A DNA stretch of 64,000 nt from Flavobacteriaceae bacterium UBA3591 (GCA_002375695.1 DFMO01000012.1:29014-93013); one strand, 5' to 3'; positions 34,443 to 44,076 are shown, counted from the first letter of the stretch. The notes: generated from the letters alone by a model not told the origin. Numbers and translations: made by a program.

Positions 34443-35606
34443 TTATACTTCATTCTTATAGCGGGCTTTCAACCACCTTTCAGGAATTTCCTGATTACAT
34501 GCACCCAAATATTCGCCATAGGTACAAGGTATTAACGCACGGCTTTTTAATTTATTATTAACATTTGAAATAAATGGCAAAACAATCCACCAACGCTCTG
34601 TTTTATTACTCTTTTTAAACTCTAAAACTTCATCATCTATAGGCACTTTATACGTTGTGAAGCTTTTCTCGTCGTTAAAATCGCCATCATCTACTCTAAA
34701 ATTATAGCCTTCTATAAAATACCAAAGTATTTGCGCTATTAACATAGCCCCACTTTTACTGTCTATAGAATCGCTTAATTCATAAACTCCAAACGACTTG
34801 ACTTTGTTACTTATACCTGCATAACGGGCGATAGCACATATTTCGCGACCGTCAAAACCATTTGGGCTATAATTGTTTCTATAACTCAATTCAGAGCTTT
34901 TTATTGCAGTGGCATCGAGAGTCACCATATCGGCATCGCGAATAATGGGCTCTACCATAGTAATATCGGCCGTAACTTCGCCTAAACGATAAGCTTCAAA
35001 ATAGAGCTTTTCCATTAAGGCAATTTCTTCAGGCGAATTAAAAAATGATTGGTACCCAATAGCACTGTAATTAAACAGGTTGTAAGGCTCGTCTACCACC
35101 ATTTTACCTACATACGATTTATTTGAAATAGGCAATTCTGCATTTCCTAAATCAAACCGGTTATCGATATTTACAACATTAACCATGGCGCCCAACTCAT
35201 CATAGCTTCGGTATTGAGTGTAAGCCATATCTTGACCGCCTCCTAAAATTATAGGGACAATTTCTCTTTGCAGTAATGCCGCAATTACTTCTTTTGCGGC
35301 AAAGCGAGTATCTTGTACCGTTTCGCCTTTTTCAATATCGCCAAGGTCTATTATTTTATAATTCCAGTTGCCTGGGTAGAGAGAATACAAGGCTTTTCTA
35401 TACGCATCAAAAGATAAAGTCTCTCCAATATAATTTACATCGCACCTATTTTCTTTAATCCCGAGTATTACAAATTTTACATTTTGCAAATCTGGCAAAT
35501 CACCTGCCTCGGCGTGAACCTCAACTTGTTTACCCAAGGTACCTGGAGGTAAAACTTCGCGATGCGCCAGTACGTTTTTTGAAAGGGGAGATAAAAATGC
35601 AATCAT
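34443..35606 (-). CDS. arginase-fold protein, probably catalytically inactive
   Basis: The 387-residue protein has the ureohydrolase fold and is usually annotated as formimidoylglutamase. The manganese ligands are largely lost: the GGDHS position reads GGGQDM, the DAHxD position reads NIDNRFD, and the DxDxxDP position reads LDATAIKSS. Compare the intact motifs in the agmatinase gene at 52886-53839. It shares one base with the topA stop and precedes gldK by 115 nt, an arrangement seen in flavobacteria. A structural or regulatory role linked to gliding or secretion is possible but unproven. Confidence 0.85.
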   Translation of the reverse strand: MIAFLSPLSKNVLAHREVLPPGTLGKQVEVHAEAGDLPDLQNVKFVILGIKENRCDVNYIGETLSFDAYRKALYSLYPGNWNYKIIDLGDIEKGETVQDTRFAAKEVIAALLQREIVPIILGGGQDMAYTQYRSYDELGAMVNVVNIDNRFDLGNAELPISNKSYVGKMVVDEPYNLFNYSAIGYQSFFNSPEEIALMEKLYFEAYRLGEVTADITMVEPIIRDADMVTLDATAIKSSELSYRNNYSPNGFDGREICAIARYAGISNKVKSFGVYELSDSIDSKSGAMLIAQILWYFIEGYNFRVDDGDFNDEKSFTTYKVPIDDEVLEFKKSNKTERWWIVLPFISNVNNKLKSRALIPCTYGEYLGACNQEIPERWLKARYKNEV

Positions 35607-38122
35607 TATTTTTTCTTGGCAGACGCTTTTTTCTTAGTTGTAGTTTTCTTTTTTGTCGTCTTTTTCTTTTTCGGATTTTTCTTTTCTAAAAGCGCTTTTG
35701 CTTCTTCTAAGGTAATTTTATCGGCTTCGGTGCCTTTTGGTAGTTCTACCTTTGTTTTACCCTTAATAATATTAAAACGCCCCCAACGTGCTTTTTCAAT
35801 TCTAATTTTTTCTTCGGGCCACTCGTTAATAAGCTTATCTATTTCTTTTTGCTTTTTGTCCTCAATTAACTGAACAATATCCTCATCTGATAAATTATCA
35901 AAATCGTATTTCTTGTTTACGTTAATAAACATATTATTCCATTTAATATAGGGCCCAAAACGACCTACACCTTTTTGCACAGGCAAATCTTCATACATAT
36001 ATATAGGAGCATCGGCTTTTTTCTTTTCTTCAATAAGCTCTTTTGCGAATGCCATATCTACATCCAACGGGTCCATACCTTTGGGCAACGAAATAAACGT
36101 TTTACCAAAGCGAACATAAGGGCCAAAACGACCATTATTTACTTCAACCTCTTCATTATCGTAAATTCCCAAGGTTTTAGGAAGCTTAAAAAGATCCATT
36201 ACCTCTTCAAAAGTTACTAAATGCAATTGTTGGTCGGGGCGTAGGCTCGCAAACTTTTTTTCTTCGTCTTCGGGAGCGCCTATTTGTGCCATAGGACCGT
36301 ATTTTCCTAAACGCACCAACACCGTTTTACCTGTAGCCGGATCTTCGCCTAAAATACGCTCTCCACTTTCGCGATCGGCATTTTCTTCAACGTGCTCAAC
36401 TTGTGGATGAAATTTACCGTAAAAGTCTTTCATCATTTTTGTCCACTCTTCCTTGCCCTCGGCTATATCATCAAAATCTTGTTCTACTTTGGCTGTAAAA
36501 TTATAATCTAATATATTTTTAAAGTGGTCTACTAAAAAGTCGTTTACAATCATACCTATATCTGTGGGCACTAATTTCCCTTTATCAGACCCAACGGTTT
36601 CAGTTAAGGTTTTATCTTTTACAGTGTTGCTTTTGAGCGTAATTTGTGTATAATTTCTTTCAACCCCTTCTACAGTTCCTTTTTCAACATAATTTCTACT
36701 AATAATTGTCGAAATTGTTGGCGCATAAGTAGATGGTCGTCCAATACCAAGCTCCTCCAATTGCTTTACTAATGAAGCTTCGGTGAATCGATACGGCGGA
36801 CGCGTAAAGCGTTGCGTTGCTGTAATATAATTATTATCTAAAGTGTCGCCTTTTTTCATATTCGGCAACATTCCATCTTGTTCTTCTTCTTCAAAATCGG
36901 TTCCTTCTAAATAAACTTTTAAAAAACCGTCGAATTTTATCATTTCACCATTTGCGGTAAAATTTTCTGAAACTTTCTCCTTCGAGAGTACATCAATTTT
37001 TACGTTCGTACGCTCTAATTGTGCATCACTCATTTGCGAAGCCAAGGTTCGCTTCCAAATTAAATCGTATAATCGCGCTTGGTCGTTATCGCCTGTAATA
37101 TTGTGTCGCGTCATATCGGTAGGGCGGATAGCTTCGTGTGCCTCTTGCGCGCCTTTACTTTTACCTTTATAATCGCGTGGGTTGCTATATTCTTTCCCGT
37201 ACGAATTAACAATTTCTTTTTGAGCAGCGTCTTTAGCGTCCTTGCTTAAGTTTACACTATCGGTACGCATATAAGTAATAAGCCCCGCCTCGTACAATCG
37301 CTGCGCAATGGTCATTGTTTTTCCTACCGAAAAATATAACTTTCTTGCCGCCTCCTGCTGCAACGTAGAAGTAGTAAATGGTGCGGCTGGCGATTTTTTC
37401 GCAGGTTTTTTAGTAAGGTCCGAAATTTTATAATTGGCACCCACATTCTTTTGAAGAAACTCGCGCGCAGCGTCTTCGGTTTCAAAATTCTTCGGAATTT
37501 TTGCTTTAAATTTACTTCCATCTGCCGTTGTAAATTCGGCATCAACTCTATAAGAAGCTACTGGTGTAAAAGCCTCAATTTCACGTTCGCGCTCAACAAT
37601 TAATCGCACCGCTACAGATTGTACTCTTCCTGCCGAAAGCCCCCCTTTTACCTTTTTCCATAAAACAGGCGAAAGTTCATAACCTACCAACCTATCTAAT
37701 ACACGGCGTGCTTGCTGCGCATTAACCAAATTGTAGTCTATATTTCTTGGGTTTTCAATAGCTTTTAATATGGCCGATTTTGTAATTTCGTGAAAAACAA
37801 TACGTTTGGTTTTGTCTTTATCGAGTTTTAATTCTTCGGCCAAATGCCATGCAATAGCTTCTCCTTCACGATCCTCATCACTTGCTAACCAAACTGTATC
37901 GGCTTTTTTAGAGAGTGATTTTAATTCGTTAACAAGTTTTTTCTTATCGCTACTTACTGTGTATTTTGGTGTGAAATCTCCTTCAACATCAACGCCTAAC
38001 TCTTTAGACGGAAGATCTGCAATGTGCCCAAAACTAGAAGCTACCTTAAAATCTTTACCTAAAAATTTTTCAATGGTTTTTGCTTTTGCCGGGGACTCTA
38101 CGATCACTAAATTCTTTGCCAT
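35606..38122 (-). CDS. topA: DNA topoisomerase I
   Basis: The 838-residue enzyme begins with the Toprim domain (NLVIVESPAKAKTIEKFLG, then DEDREGEAI) and has the catalytic tyrosine in LITYMRTDSVN. The C-terminus holds several topoisomerase C-terminal repeats in place of the four-cysteine zinc fingers of E. coli TopA, and ends in a lysine-rich tail (KKNPKKKKTTKKK...). It relaxes negative supercoils. A canonical promoter lies directly upstream and the gene leads the topA-arginase-like-gldKLMN block. Confidence 0.96.
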   Translation of the reverse strand: MAKNLVIVESPAKAKTIEKFLGKDFKVASSFGHIADLPSKELGVDVEGDFTPKYTVSSDKKKLVNELKSLSKKADTVWLASDEDREGEAIAWHLAEELKLDKDKTKRIVFHEITKSAILKAIENPRNIDYNLVNAQQARRVLDRLVGYELSPVLWKKVKGGLSAGRVQSVAVRLIVEREREIEAFTPVASYRVDAEFTTADGSKFKAKIPKNFETEDAAREFLQKNVGANYKISDLTKKPAKKSPAAPFTTSTLQQEAARKLYFSVGKTMTIAQRLYEAGLITYMRTDSVNLSKDAKDAAQKEIVNSYGKEYSNPRDYKGKSKGAQEAHEAIRPTDMTRHNITGDNDQARLYDLIWKRTLASQMSDAQLERTNVKIDVLSKEKVSENFTANGEMIKFDGFLKVYLEGTDFEEEEQDGMLPNMKKGDTLDNNYITATQRFTRPPYRFTEASLVKQLEELGIGRPSTYAPTISTIISRNYVEKGTVEGVERNYTQITLKSNTVKDKTLTETVGSDKGKLVPTDIGMIVNDFLVDHFKNILDYNFTAKVEQDFDDIAEGKEEWTKMMKDFYGKFHPQVEHVEENADRESGERILGEDPATGKTVLVRLGKYGPMAQIGAPEDEEKKFASLRPDQQLHLVTFEEVMDLFKLPKTLGIYDNEEVEVNNGRFGPYVRFGKTFISLPKGMDPLDVDMAFAKELIEEKKKADAPIYMYEDLPVQKGVGRFGPYIKWNNMFINVNKKYDFDNLSDEDIVQLIEDKKQKEIDKLINEWPEEKIRIEKARWGRFNIIKGKTKVELPKGTEADKITLEEAKALLEKKNPKKKKTTKKKTTTKKKASAKKK

Positions 38123-38142
38123 ATCCTTTTTTATTCTGGCTA

Positions 38143-38171
38143 CAAAAGTATATGAATTTTTGAATACGCAA
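38143..38171 (-). promoter_or_regulatory. promoter of topA
   Basis: On the minus strand TTG (38171-38169), an 18-nt spacer and TACTTTTG (38150-38143) fit the Bacteroidota promoter, 21 nt upstream of the topA ATG. Confidence 0.7.
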
Positions 38172-38260
38172 TTTTTGAAGCCGTAAATTAGTCAAGTATT
38201 AACAACATTTAGAAAGAAAAATACAGAAATTTAAACATCTTTAAACAACAATATTAAATC

Positions 38261-38902
38261 ATGAAATTAAATTTTACACCTAAAAAAAACCATCTTAAAA
38301 GTTGTTTAATACTCATAATTGCTTTCCTATTTCAAGGGTGCTACGTAGCAAAAAACCCAATCGGGCTTACCACATTTTCAAAATCGGGCCATGTAAATTG
38401 CATTGTAGAAATTCCGGCAGGCACTAATAAAAAGATTGAATTCAACAAAAACACAAAAAAATTTAAAATTGACTCCTTAAATGGAAATGAGCGTGTAATT
38501 GAATATTTACCCTATCCGGGAAATTACGGTTTTATTCCTTCTACTTATGCCAATGCCTCCCAAGGTGGCGATGGCGACCCGTTAGACGTGCTAGTTTTAT
38601 GCGAATCGCTTCCCACAGACACCCACTTAGAAATTACACCAATTGCAATGTTAAAATTGTTAGACGAGGGCCAAGCCGATTTTAAGGTAATTGCCATTCC
38701 AGCAAATCCAAAATTGCAAACACTCACTGCTACCTCTTTAATTGAATTTTCAAAAAAATATAAACAAGCGCTAACCATAATTGAAATTTGGTTTGCCAAT
38801 TACAACCCAAGCGATTCGGTTAAAATTTTGGGCTGGGCAGATGAAAAAGAAACTTTAAACGAAATACTTCGGCTTTCCACGCAACAAAATTTAAACAAAT
38901 AA
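38261..38902 (+). CDS. family I inorganic pyrophosphatase with lipoprotein signal
   Basis: The 213-residue protein has a lipobox (AFLFQGC, cysteine 27) after a basic start, so it should be membrane-anchored outside the cytoplasm. The rest is a family I pyrophosphatase: VEIPAGTNKKIE, YPGNYGFI, GDGDPLDVLVL (D104, D106, D109) and LLDEGQADFKVIAIP (D135, D140, K142), so the metal and phosphate ligands are present. Cytoplasmic enzymes of this family lack a signal. The protein would hydrolyse pyrophosphate in the periplasm or at the outer membrane. It is divergent from topA. Confidence 0.9.
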   Translation: MKLNFTPKKNHLKSCLILIIAFLFQGCYVAKNPIGLTTFSKSGHVNCIVEIPAGTNKKIEFNKNTKKFKIDSLNGNERVIEYLPYPGNYGFIPSTYANASQGGDGDPLDVLVLCESLPTDTHLEITPIAMLKLLDEGQADFKVIAIPANPKLQTLTATSLIEFSKKYKQALTIIEIWFANYNPSDSVKILGWADEKETLNEILRLSTQQNLNK

Positions 38903-38921
38903 ATTTCAATAATAATTAATC

Positions 38922-38959
38922 TGACACTTTGTCACCGTTAGCAATTAATTGTATCTTTG
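38922..38959 (+). promoter_or_regulatory. promoter of miaB with overlapping palindrome
   Basis: TTTG (38928-38931), a 20-nt spacer and TATCTTTG (38952-38959) form an ideal promoter. The -33 box lies inside TGACA-CTT-TGTCA (38922-38934), a perfect inverted repeat that may be a repressor or activator site. Start of miaB is 49 nt downstream. Confidence 0.75.
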
Positions 38960-39007
38960 CCAGTTCAATCAATTCAACGTTGATTATACATTGAAGTTTA
39001 GATTTTT

Positions 39008-40447
39008 ATGGAAAAGATTATTGACGAAAAAGTACAGGGTAACACGTTAACCTTAACGTCTAAACCCGATAACGCTCGAAAATTATACATTGAAAGTTAT
39101 GGTTGTGCTATGAATTTTAGCGACAGCGAAATTGTAGCTTCCATCCTTACAGAACAAGGTTATAACACTACTAATAAACTCGAAGAAGCCGATTTAGTTT
39201 TGGTAAACACTTGTTCTATTCGCGATAAGGCCGAACAAACCGTTAGAAAGCGTTTAGAAAAATACAACGCCGTAAAACGCAATGACAACCCAAAAATGAA
39301 AGTGGGCGTGTTGGGCTGTATGGCCGAACGTTTAAAGGAAAAATTTCTTGAAGAAGAAAAAATTGTCGATTTAGTTGTAGGCCCAGACGCCTATAAAGAC
39401 ATCCCTAATTTACTTAAAGAAGTTGAAGAAGGTCGCGATGCAGTAAATGTTATCCTTTCTAAAGAAGAAACCTATGGCGATATTTCACCCGTTAGGTTGG
39501 GCGGTAACGGCATTACCGCTTTTGTAAGCATTACCCGCGGATGCGATAATATGTGTACGTTTTGTGTAGTGCCTTTTACACGAGGCCGTGAGCGCAGTAG
39601 AGACCCGCACAGTATTTTAAACGAAATAAACGATTTAGCCCAACAGGGCTATAAAGAAATTACCCTCCTTGGTCAAAACGTTGATAGTTACCTATGGTAC
39701 GGCGGCGGACTTAAAAAAGATTTTAAAAACGCCTCCGAAATGCAAAAAGCCACCGCTACCAATTTTGCTCAGTTATTAGATTTGGCAGCAACGGCACAAC
39801 CAAAAATGCGAATTCGTTTTTCAACCAGCAACCCGCAGGATATGGGTGAAGACGTGCTGCACGTGGTAGCAAAACACAAAAACATCTGTAACCATATTCA
39901 CCTACCGGTTCAAAGTGGAAGTTCAAGAATATTAAAAAAGATGAACAGACAGCACACGCGCGAAGAATACATGCAGTTAATAGATAAAATTAACGAAATT
40001 ATTCCCGGTTGTGCTATTTCACAAGATATGATTATTGGTTTTCCTACAGAAACCGAAAAAGATCACGAAGACACCAAAAGCCTTATGGAATATGTAAAAT
40101 ACAGCTTTGGTTATATGTATAAATATTCTGAAAGACCCGGCACCATGGCTGGCCGTAAATTGGAAGACGATGTACCCGAAGAGGTAAAAAGCCGAAGACT
40201 TACAGAAATTGTAGATCTACAACAAAAGCACAGTGCGCTTCGTACTGCCGAGTTTTTAGGCAAGACTGTAACGGTTTTAATTGAAAAAGAATCGAAAAAA
40301 AATAAAAACGAATGGAGCGGCCGAACAGAACATAACAATGTTGCCGTTTTTCCGAAGAAAAATTACAAACCCGGAGATTTTGTGAATGTAAAAATAACCG
40401 ATTGTACTACTGCAACGCTTATAGGCGAAGCAGTTGGATACTCATAA
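39008..40447 (+). CDS. miaB: tRNA-i6A37 methylthiotransferase MiaB
   Basis: The 479-residue enzyme shows the three domains of MiaB. The N-terminal UPF0004 domain has the three cluster cysteines (SYGCAMNFSD, NTCSIRDKA, LGCMAER). The radical SAM domain has CDNMCTFC, and the C-terminal TRAM domain ends the protein. MiaB adds the methylthio group to i6A37 of tRNAs reading U-starting codons. A strong promoter precedes it and two lipoprotein genes follow on the same strand. Confidence 0.96.
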   Translation: MEKIIDEKVQGNTLTLTSKPDNARKLYIESYGCAMNFSDSEIVASILTEQGYNTTNKLEEADLVLVNTCSIRDKAEQTVRKRLEKYNAVKRNDNPKMKVGVLGCMAERLKEKFLEEEKIVDLVVGPDAYKDIPNLLKEVEEGRDAVNVILSKEETYGDISPVRLGGNGITAFVSITRGCDNMCTFCVVPFTRGRERSRDPHSILNEINDLAQQGYKEITLLGQNVDSYLWYGGGLKKDFKNASEMQKATATNFAQLLDLAATAQPKMRIRFSTSNPQDMGEDVLHVVAKHKNICNHIHLPVQSGSSRILKKMNRQHTREEYMQLIDKINEIIPGCAISQDMIIGFPTETEKDHEDTKSLMEYVKYSFGYMYKYSERPGTMAGRKLEDDVPEEVKSRRLTEIVDLQQKHSALRTAEFLGKTVTVLIEKESKKNKNEWSGRTEHNNVAVFPKKNYKPGDFVNVKITDCTTATLIGEAVGYS

Positions 40448-40460
40448 AACCAATATATAT

Positions 40461-41351
40461 ATGAAACGCATTCTATTTCTTTTTACAGCAAGTTTATTGT
40501 TTTTGGCGTGCTCCAATGACGATAATAACGGTTCAGAAAACCCACAAGAACTAAAAATCAAAAAATTTTCAAAGGTCTCGGTGGATCTCAACGGAAATCC
40601 AACAGGAAACAGCACTGTATATTTTTTTGATGAAAACGGCAGATTATCACAAAAAAAAGAGGATGAAGCAAATTCAGATTACACCCGAATTATTAATTAT
40701 AACTACAATCAACTTGGACGATTAACGGAAAGTGTGATGATTTTTGAAGGAGTTAACGGAAATAGATCCCTTGAGTACACCTATGATTCAGAAAATAAAT
40801 TAGACTTTATATCCGAATCTTTTGATGGGGGAACTCCCGATATATATTTTCAATTGACACATCAGCCCAATAAAATTTCAATAGAACACAGATCCCCTGG
40901 TTTTTATACCACATTGAATTATAACAGTAATATACTTACCTCTATACACAACGAAATTGACATGGGCGGATTTTCAACTGAAAGTTTATACTATGATGCT
41001 GTAAATAATATAATGAAAAGACCTAGTATAAGTAACACCAGAATTTACGGCGAACCCGATATTTTATCGGAATACACCTACCAATACGATACTAAAATAA
41101 ATCCGCTCCATACATCCTTTAATGAAAATCATTTGGATTTATTAGGGCAATATTGGTTCAACTTAAATTATTGGAAACCATTTTTATCACCTAATAATTT
41201 TACGGGCGAGGTTTACACAAATTCACAATTCCCAGAGGATAATTATACGCTTTTAAAAATATTTCAATATAACACAGATGGCTACCCAACCAGTGCGGTT
41301 GTTAAAAAAGACGGAACTCTAATTGAAGAATTAACCTACGAATATTATTAA
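40461..41351 (+). CDS. lipoprotein with YD-like repeats (copy 1)
   Basis: The ATG at 40461 gives a lipoprotein signal (MKRILFLFTASLLFLAC). The 296-residue product is rich in tyrosine and asparagine and contains YD-repeat-like units (LEYTYDSENKLDFI, ILSEYTYQYDTKINPL), suggesting a beta-rich surface lipoprotein. It is paralogous to the next gene over the signal and over the C-terminal YPTSA-KK-ELTYEYY motif. Function is unknown. Confidence 0.85.
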   Translation: MKRILFLFTASLLFLACSNDDNNGSENPQELKIKKFSKVSVDLNGNPTGNSTVYFFDENGRLSQKKEDEANSDYTRIINYNYNQLGRLTESVMIFEGVNGNRSLEYTYDSENKLDFISESFDGGTPDIYFQLTHQPNKISIEHRSPGFYTTLNYNSNILTSIHNEIDMGGFSTESLYYDAVNNIMKRPSISNTRIYGEPDILSEYTYQYDTKINPLHTSFNENHLDLLGQYWFNLNYWKPFLSPNNFTGEVYTNSQFPEDNYTLLKIFQYNTDGYPTSAVVKKDGTLIEELTYEYY

Positions 41352-41368
41352 TCTTAATATCAAAAGTT

Positions 41369-42220
41369 ATGAAACGTATTTTATTTTTATTTGCAACAAC
41401 ATTGTTGTTTTTAGCTTGCTCTAATAACGATGACAACACACCTGAAGAAATTCAGGAATTTAAAATCAAGAAGTTTAGTCAAAATTTCTTTTTTGATCAA
41501 AGTACAGACAATTACACCTTAGAAAGACTGTTTGATGAATCTGGACAAACTACGCACGAAAGCACGATTCATTCAGATATGACTTTGTATTGGTTATACA
41601 ACTACAATAATTCTGGACAAATTAGCGAGAAAAGCTTTATTTACGGGGATGATGTTTTAGGCAGACAAGATGTTTTTGCGTATGATCAAGACAACAACAT
41701 TGACAAAATCACTTTTCTGAGTGGCACCGGCGATGTTGTGGGAATTCGTGATTATTCTATGGAACCAACAAAACTTACATTTCAGCAATCTTCTATGTAT
41801 GGCGAAATTTATTACAATGCCGAGGGAAAGATTGTAAAAAACTACGTTAGTACAGATACGGGAATAGCTACCCAAATTATTGAATATAGCGGCGATAACA
41901 TTCAATCTATCAATGAAACTCTAAATAATGGATTTGAAAAAACTTATGTTTTTGAATATGATGAAGGCATAAACCCACTCTACGAATGTGTTGAAAATAA
42001 TTATTTTAACGCCACCATTGGCGATCATCTTAGTTTGTTCAACAGACATAATTATTTTTCAAAAAACAATTACACACGTGTTACTGTAAATAGCTCAGTG
42101 CCAGATTCAAACTATGTAAAGACCAAAACCACAATTTATAATTCTGAGGGTTATCCTACAAGTGCAGAAATTAAGAAGAACGATGTAATTATTAAAGAGT
42201 TAACCTACGAGTATTATTAA
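41369..42220 (+). CDS. lipoprotein with YD-like repeats (copy 2)
   Basis: The 283-residue lipoprotein (MKRILFLFATTLLFLAC) lies 17 nt after its paralogue. The order of features is the same: acidic linker, YD-like strands (VFAYDQDNNIDKITFL, YVFEYDEGINPLYE) and the terminal ELTYEYY. The central parts differ strongly, so the duplication is old or the middle evolves fast. Probably outer-membrane anchored, function unknown. Confidence 0.85.
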   Translation: MKRILFLFATTLLFLACSNNDDNTPEEIQEFKIKKFSQNFFFDQSTDNYTLERLFDESGQTTHESTIHSDMTLYWLYNYNNSGQISEKSFIYGDDVLGRQDVFAYDQDNNIDKITFLSGTGDVVGIRDYSMEPTKLTFQQSSMYGEIYYNAEGKIVKNYVSTDTGIATQIIEYSGDNIQSINETLNNGFEKTYVFEYDEGINPLYECVENNYFNATIGDHLSLFNRHNYFSKNNYTRVTVNSSVPDSNYVKTKTTIYNSEGYPTSAEIKKNDVIIKELTYEYY

Positions 42221-42235
42221 AACTAAAATTATGAG

Positions 42236-42255
42236 ATCCCCGCGGTTGCGGGGAT
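42236..42255. repeat. REP-like palindrome, copy 1
   Basis: ATCCCCGC (42236-42243) and GCGGGGAT (42248-42255) form a perfect 8-bp GC-rich stem with loop GGTT. It is preceded by GAG and followed by AA. The same format recurs at 45916-45935. It ends 6 nt before the ATG of the sigma-54 activator gene. Confidence 0.7.
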
Positions 42256-42261
42256 AACAAT

Positions 42262-43539
42262 ATGGAAAGCATACAAGCAACAAAACAACGATTTGGAATA
42301 ATAGGCAACGATCCAAAATTAAACCGTGCCGTAGAAAAAGCAATTCAGGTTGCGCCAACAGATATTTCGGTATTGGTTACAGGCGAAAGCGGTGTGGGGA
42401 AAGAAAGTATTCCAAAAATAATACATTCGCTTTCCCACAGAAAACACGGTAAATATATTGCCGTTAACTGCGGTGCCATTCCAGAAGGAACCATTGACAG
42501 CGAACTTTTCGGTCACGAAAAAGGTGCTTTTACCGGCGCAACCGCTACCCGTAGCGGGTATTTTGAAGTAGCCGATGGGGGTACAATTTTTTTAGATGAA
42601 GTTGGCGAATTACCATTGCCAACGCAAGTACGACTACTTCGGGTTTTGGAAAATGGCGAGTTTATGAAAGTTGGTTCTTCCGCAGTGCAAAAAACCGATG
42701 TTCGCATCGTGGCCGCCACAAATGTAAAAATGGTGGAAGCTATTGAAAAAGGAAAGTTTCGCGAAGATCTTTATTACAGATTGAGTACCGTAGAAATTAA
42801 TTTGCCACCTTTACGGGAACGGCAAGAAGACATACATTTGCTCTTCCGAAAATTTGCGGCAGATTTTGCACAGAAATATAAAATGCCAACCATTCGCTTA
42901 GACGAACGCGCTACGGCATTACTGCTGCAATATAGATGGAGCGGTAACATACGCCAGTTGCGAAATGTGGCCGAACAAATTTCAGTTTTAGAGCAAAATC
43001 GAGAAATTAATTTTGAAACGCTAAAACACTATTTACCCGATACCGGCAGTAATTTACCAGCCGTTGTAAACGATAAAAAGTCTGAAAGCGATTTTGGAAG
43101 CGAACGCGAAATTCTTTATAAAGTGCTTTTTGATATGAAGCGCGATGTAAACGATCTTAAAAAGCTTACTTTAGAGTTAATGAAGACAGGGAATGCAGCT
43201 AAGGTAAAAGAGGAGCAATCTTCATTAATTAATAAAATTTATGCCCAAGACAACGAAGCCGAAGAAGAATTAGCTTCAATTATTGAAGACGAAAATATAG
43301 CTTCGCAAAGTGATGTGGAAGTTTTTAGCATTCCCGAACACGCAACAGAACAGCGTAAAGACAAATACGAGTACGCCGAAGATATTGAAGAAGAAGAAAA
43401 TTTATCGCTTCAGCAAAAAGAACTGGAACTCATAAAAAAATCGCTCGAAAAATACAATGGTAAACGCAAAGATGCTGCCGATGAATTAGGAATTTCAGAA
43501 CGAACGTTATACCGTAAAATAAAACAGTACAATTTGTAA
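42262..43539 (+). CDS. sigma-54-dependent transcriptional activator (no receiver domain)
   Basis: The 425-residue protein begins directly with the AAA+ domain: Walker A GESGVGKE (41-48), the sigma-54-contacting loop GAFTGA (88-93), Walker B GTIFLDEVGELP and arginine finger region. An acidic linker (about 340-380) leads to a Fis-type helix-turn-helix at the C-terminus (RKDAADELGISERTLYRKI). It has no receiver or sensing domain, so control must come by another route such as abundance or a partner. A sigma-54-type promoter lies upstream of groES, about 2 kb downstream. Confidence 0.94.
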   Translation: MESIQATKQRFGIIGNDPKLNRAVEKAIQVAPTDISVLVTGESGVGKESIPKIIHSLSHRKHGKYIAVNCGAIPEGTIDSELFGHEKGAFTGATATRSGYFEVADGGTIFLDEVGELPLPTQVRLLRVLENGEFMKVGSSAVQKTDVRIVAATNVKMVEAIEKGKFREDLYYRLSTVEINLPPLRERQEDIHLLFRKFAADFAQKYKMPTIRLDERATALLLQYRWSGNIRQLRNVAEQISVLEQNREINFETLKHYLPDTGSNLPAVVNDKKSESDFGSEREILYKVLFDMKRDVNDLKKLTLELMKTGNAAKVKEEQSSLINKIYAQDNEAEEELASIIEDENIASQSDVEVFSIPEHATEQRKDKYEYAEDIEEEENLSLQQKELELIKKSLEKYNGKRKDAADELGISERTLYRKIKQYNL

Positions 43540-43545
43540 ACCTAA

Positions 43546-44064
43546 ATGCATAAAATACCTAAAAACTTGCACGTTATCACAGCTATAGTTGCAATTTTAT
43601 TGCAAAGCTGCGGCCCCTATTCTTTTACGGGTGCCGATATTAATTACAGCACCACAAAAACGGTGCAGGTAAATTACTTTCAAAATAATGCCCCTATTGT
43701 TGAGCCCGGGATTGCGCGCGATTTTACACAAAACTTACAAGACTTACTTTTAAACCAAACCAGCTTAGATCTTGTAAACAATAATGGCGACTTGGTTTAT
43801 GAAGGCGAAATAACGCAATATTACATTGCTCCCATTACGGCAACATCTACGAGTACGGCGGCCCAAAACCGTTTAACCATTGCGGTTAATGTACGCTTTT
43901 ACAACACCAAAGAACCACTAAAAGATTTTGAGCAATCTTTTAGTTTTTACTATGACTACCCTGGCACAACACAGTTAACAGGCTCTAAATTAGACGCTGC
44001 TGTTGAGATTATTTTTGAAAGAATTACACAAGATATTTTTAATAAATCGCTTGCGAATTGGTAA
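43546..44064 (+). CDS. lptE: LptE-like LPS-assembly lipoprotein
   Basis: The 172-residue lipoprotein has its lipobox cysteine in LLQSCGPYSF. It has the LptE-family pattern: GPYSFTGADI near the start, a helix with DFTQNLQDLLLNQTSLDLV, the GDLVYEGEI strand, and a final helix. LptE plugs the LptD barrel and helps place lipopolysaccharide in the outer membrane. It follows the activator gene by 6 nt, suggesting co-transcription. Confidence 0.88.
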   Translation: MHKIPKNLHVITAIVAILLQSCGPYSFTGADINYSTTKTVQVNYFQNNAPIVEPGIARDFTQNLQDLLLNQTSLDLVNNNGDLVYEGEITQYYIAPITATSTSTAAQNRLTIAVNVRFYNTKEPLKDFEQSFSFYYDYPGTTQLTGSKLDAAVEIIFERITQDIFNKSLANW

Positions 44065-44076
44065 AAAATTAATTTT

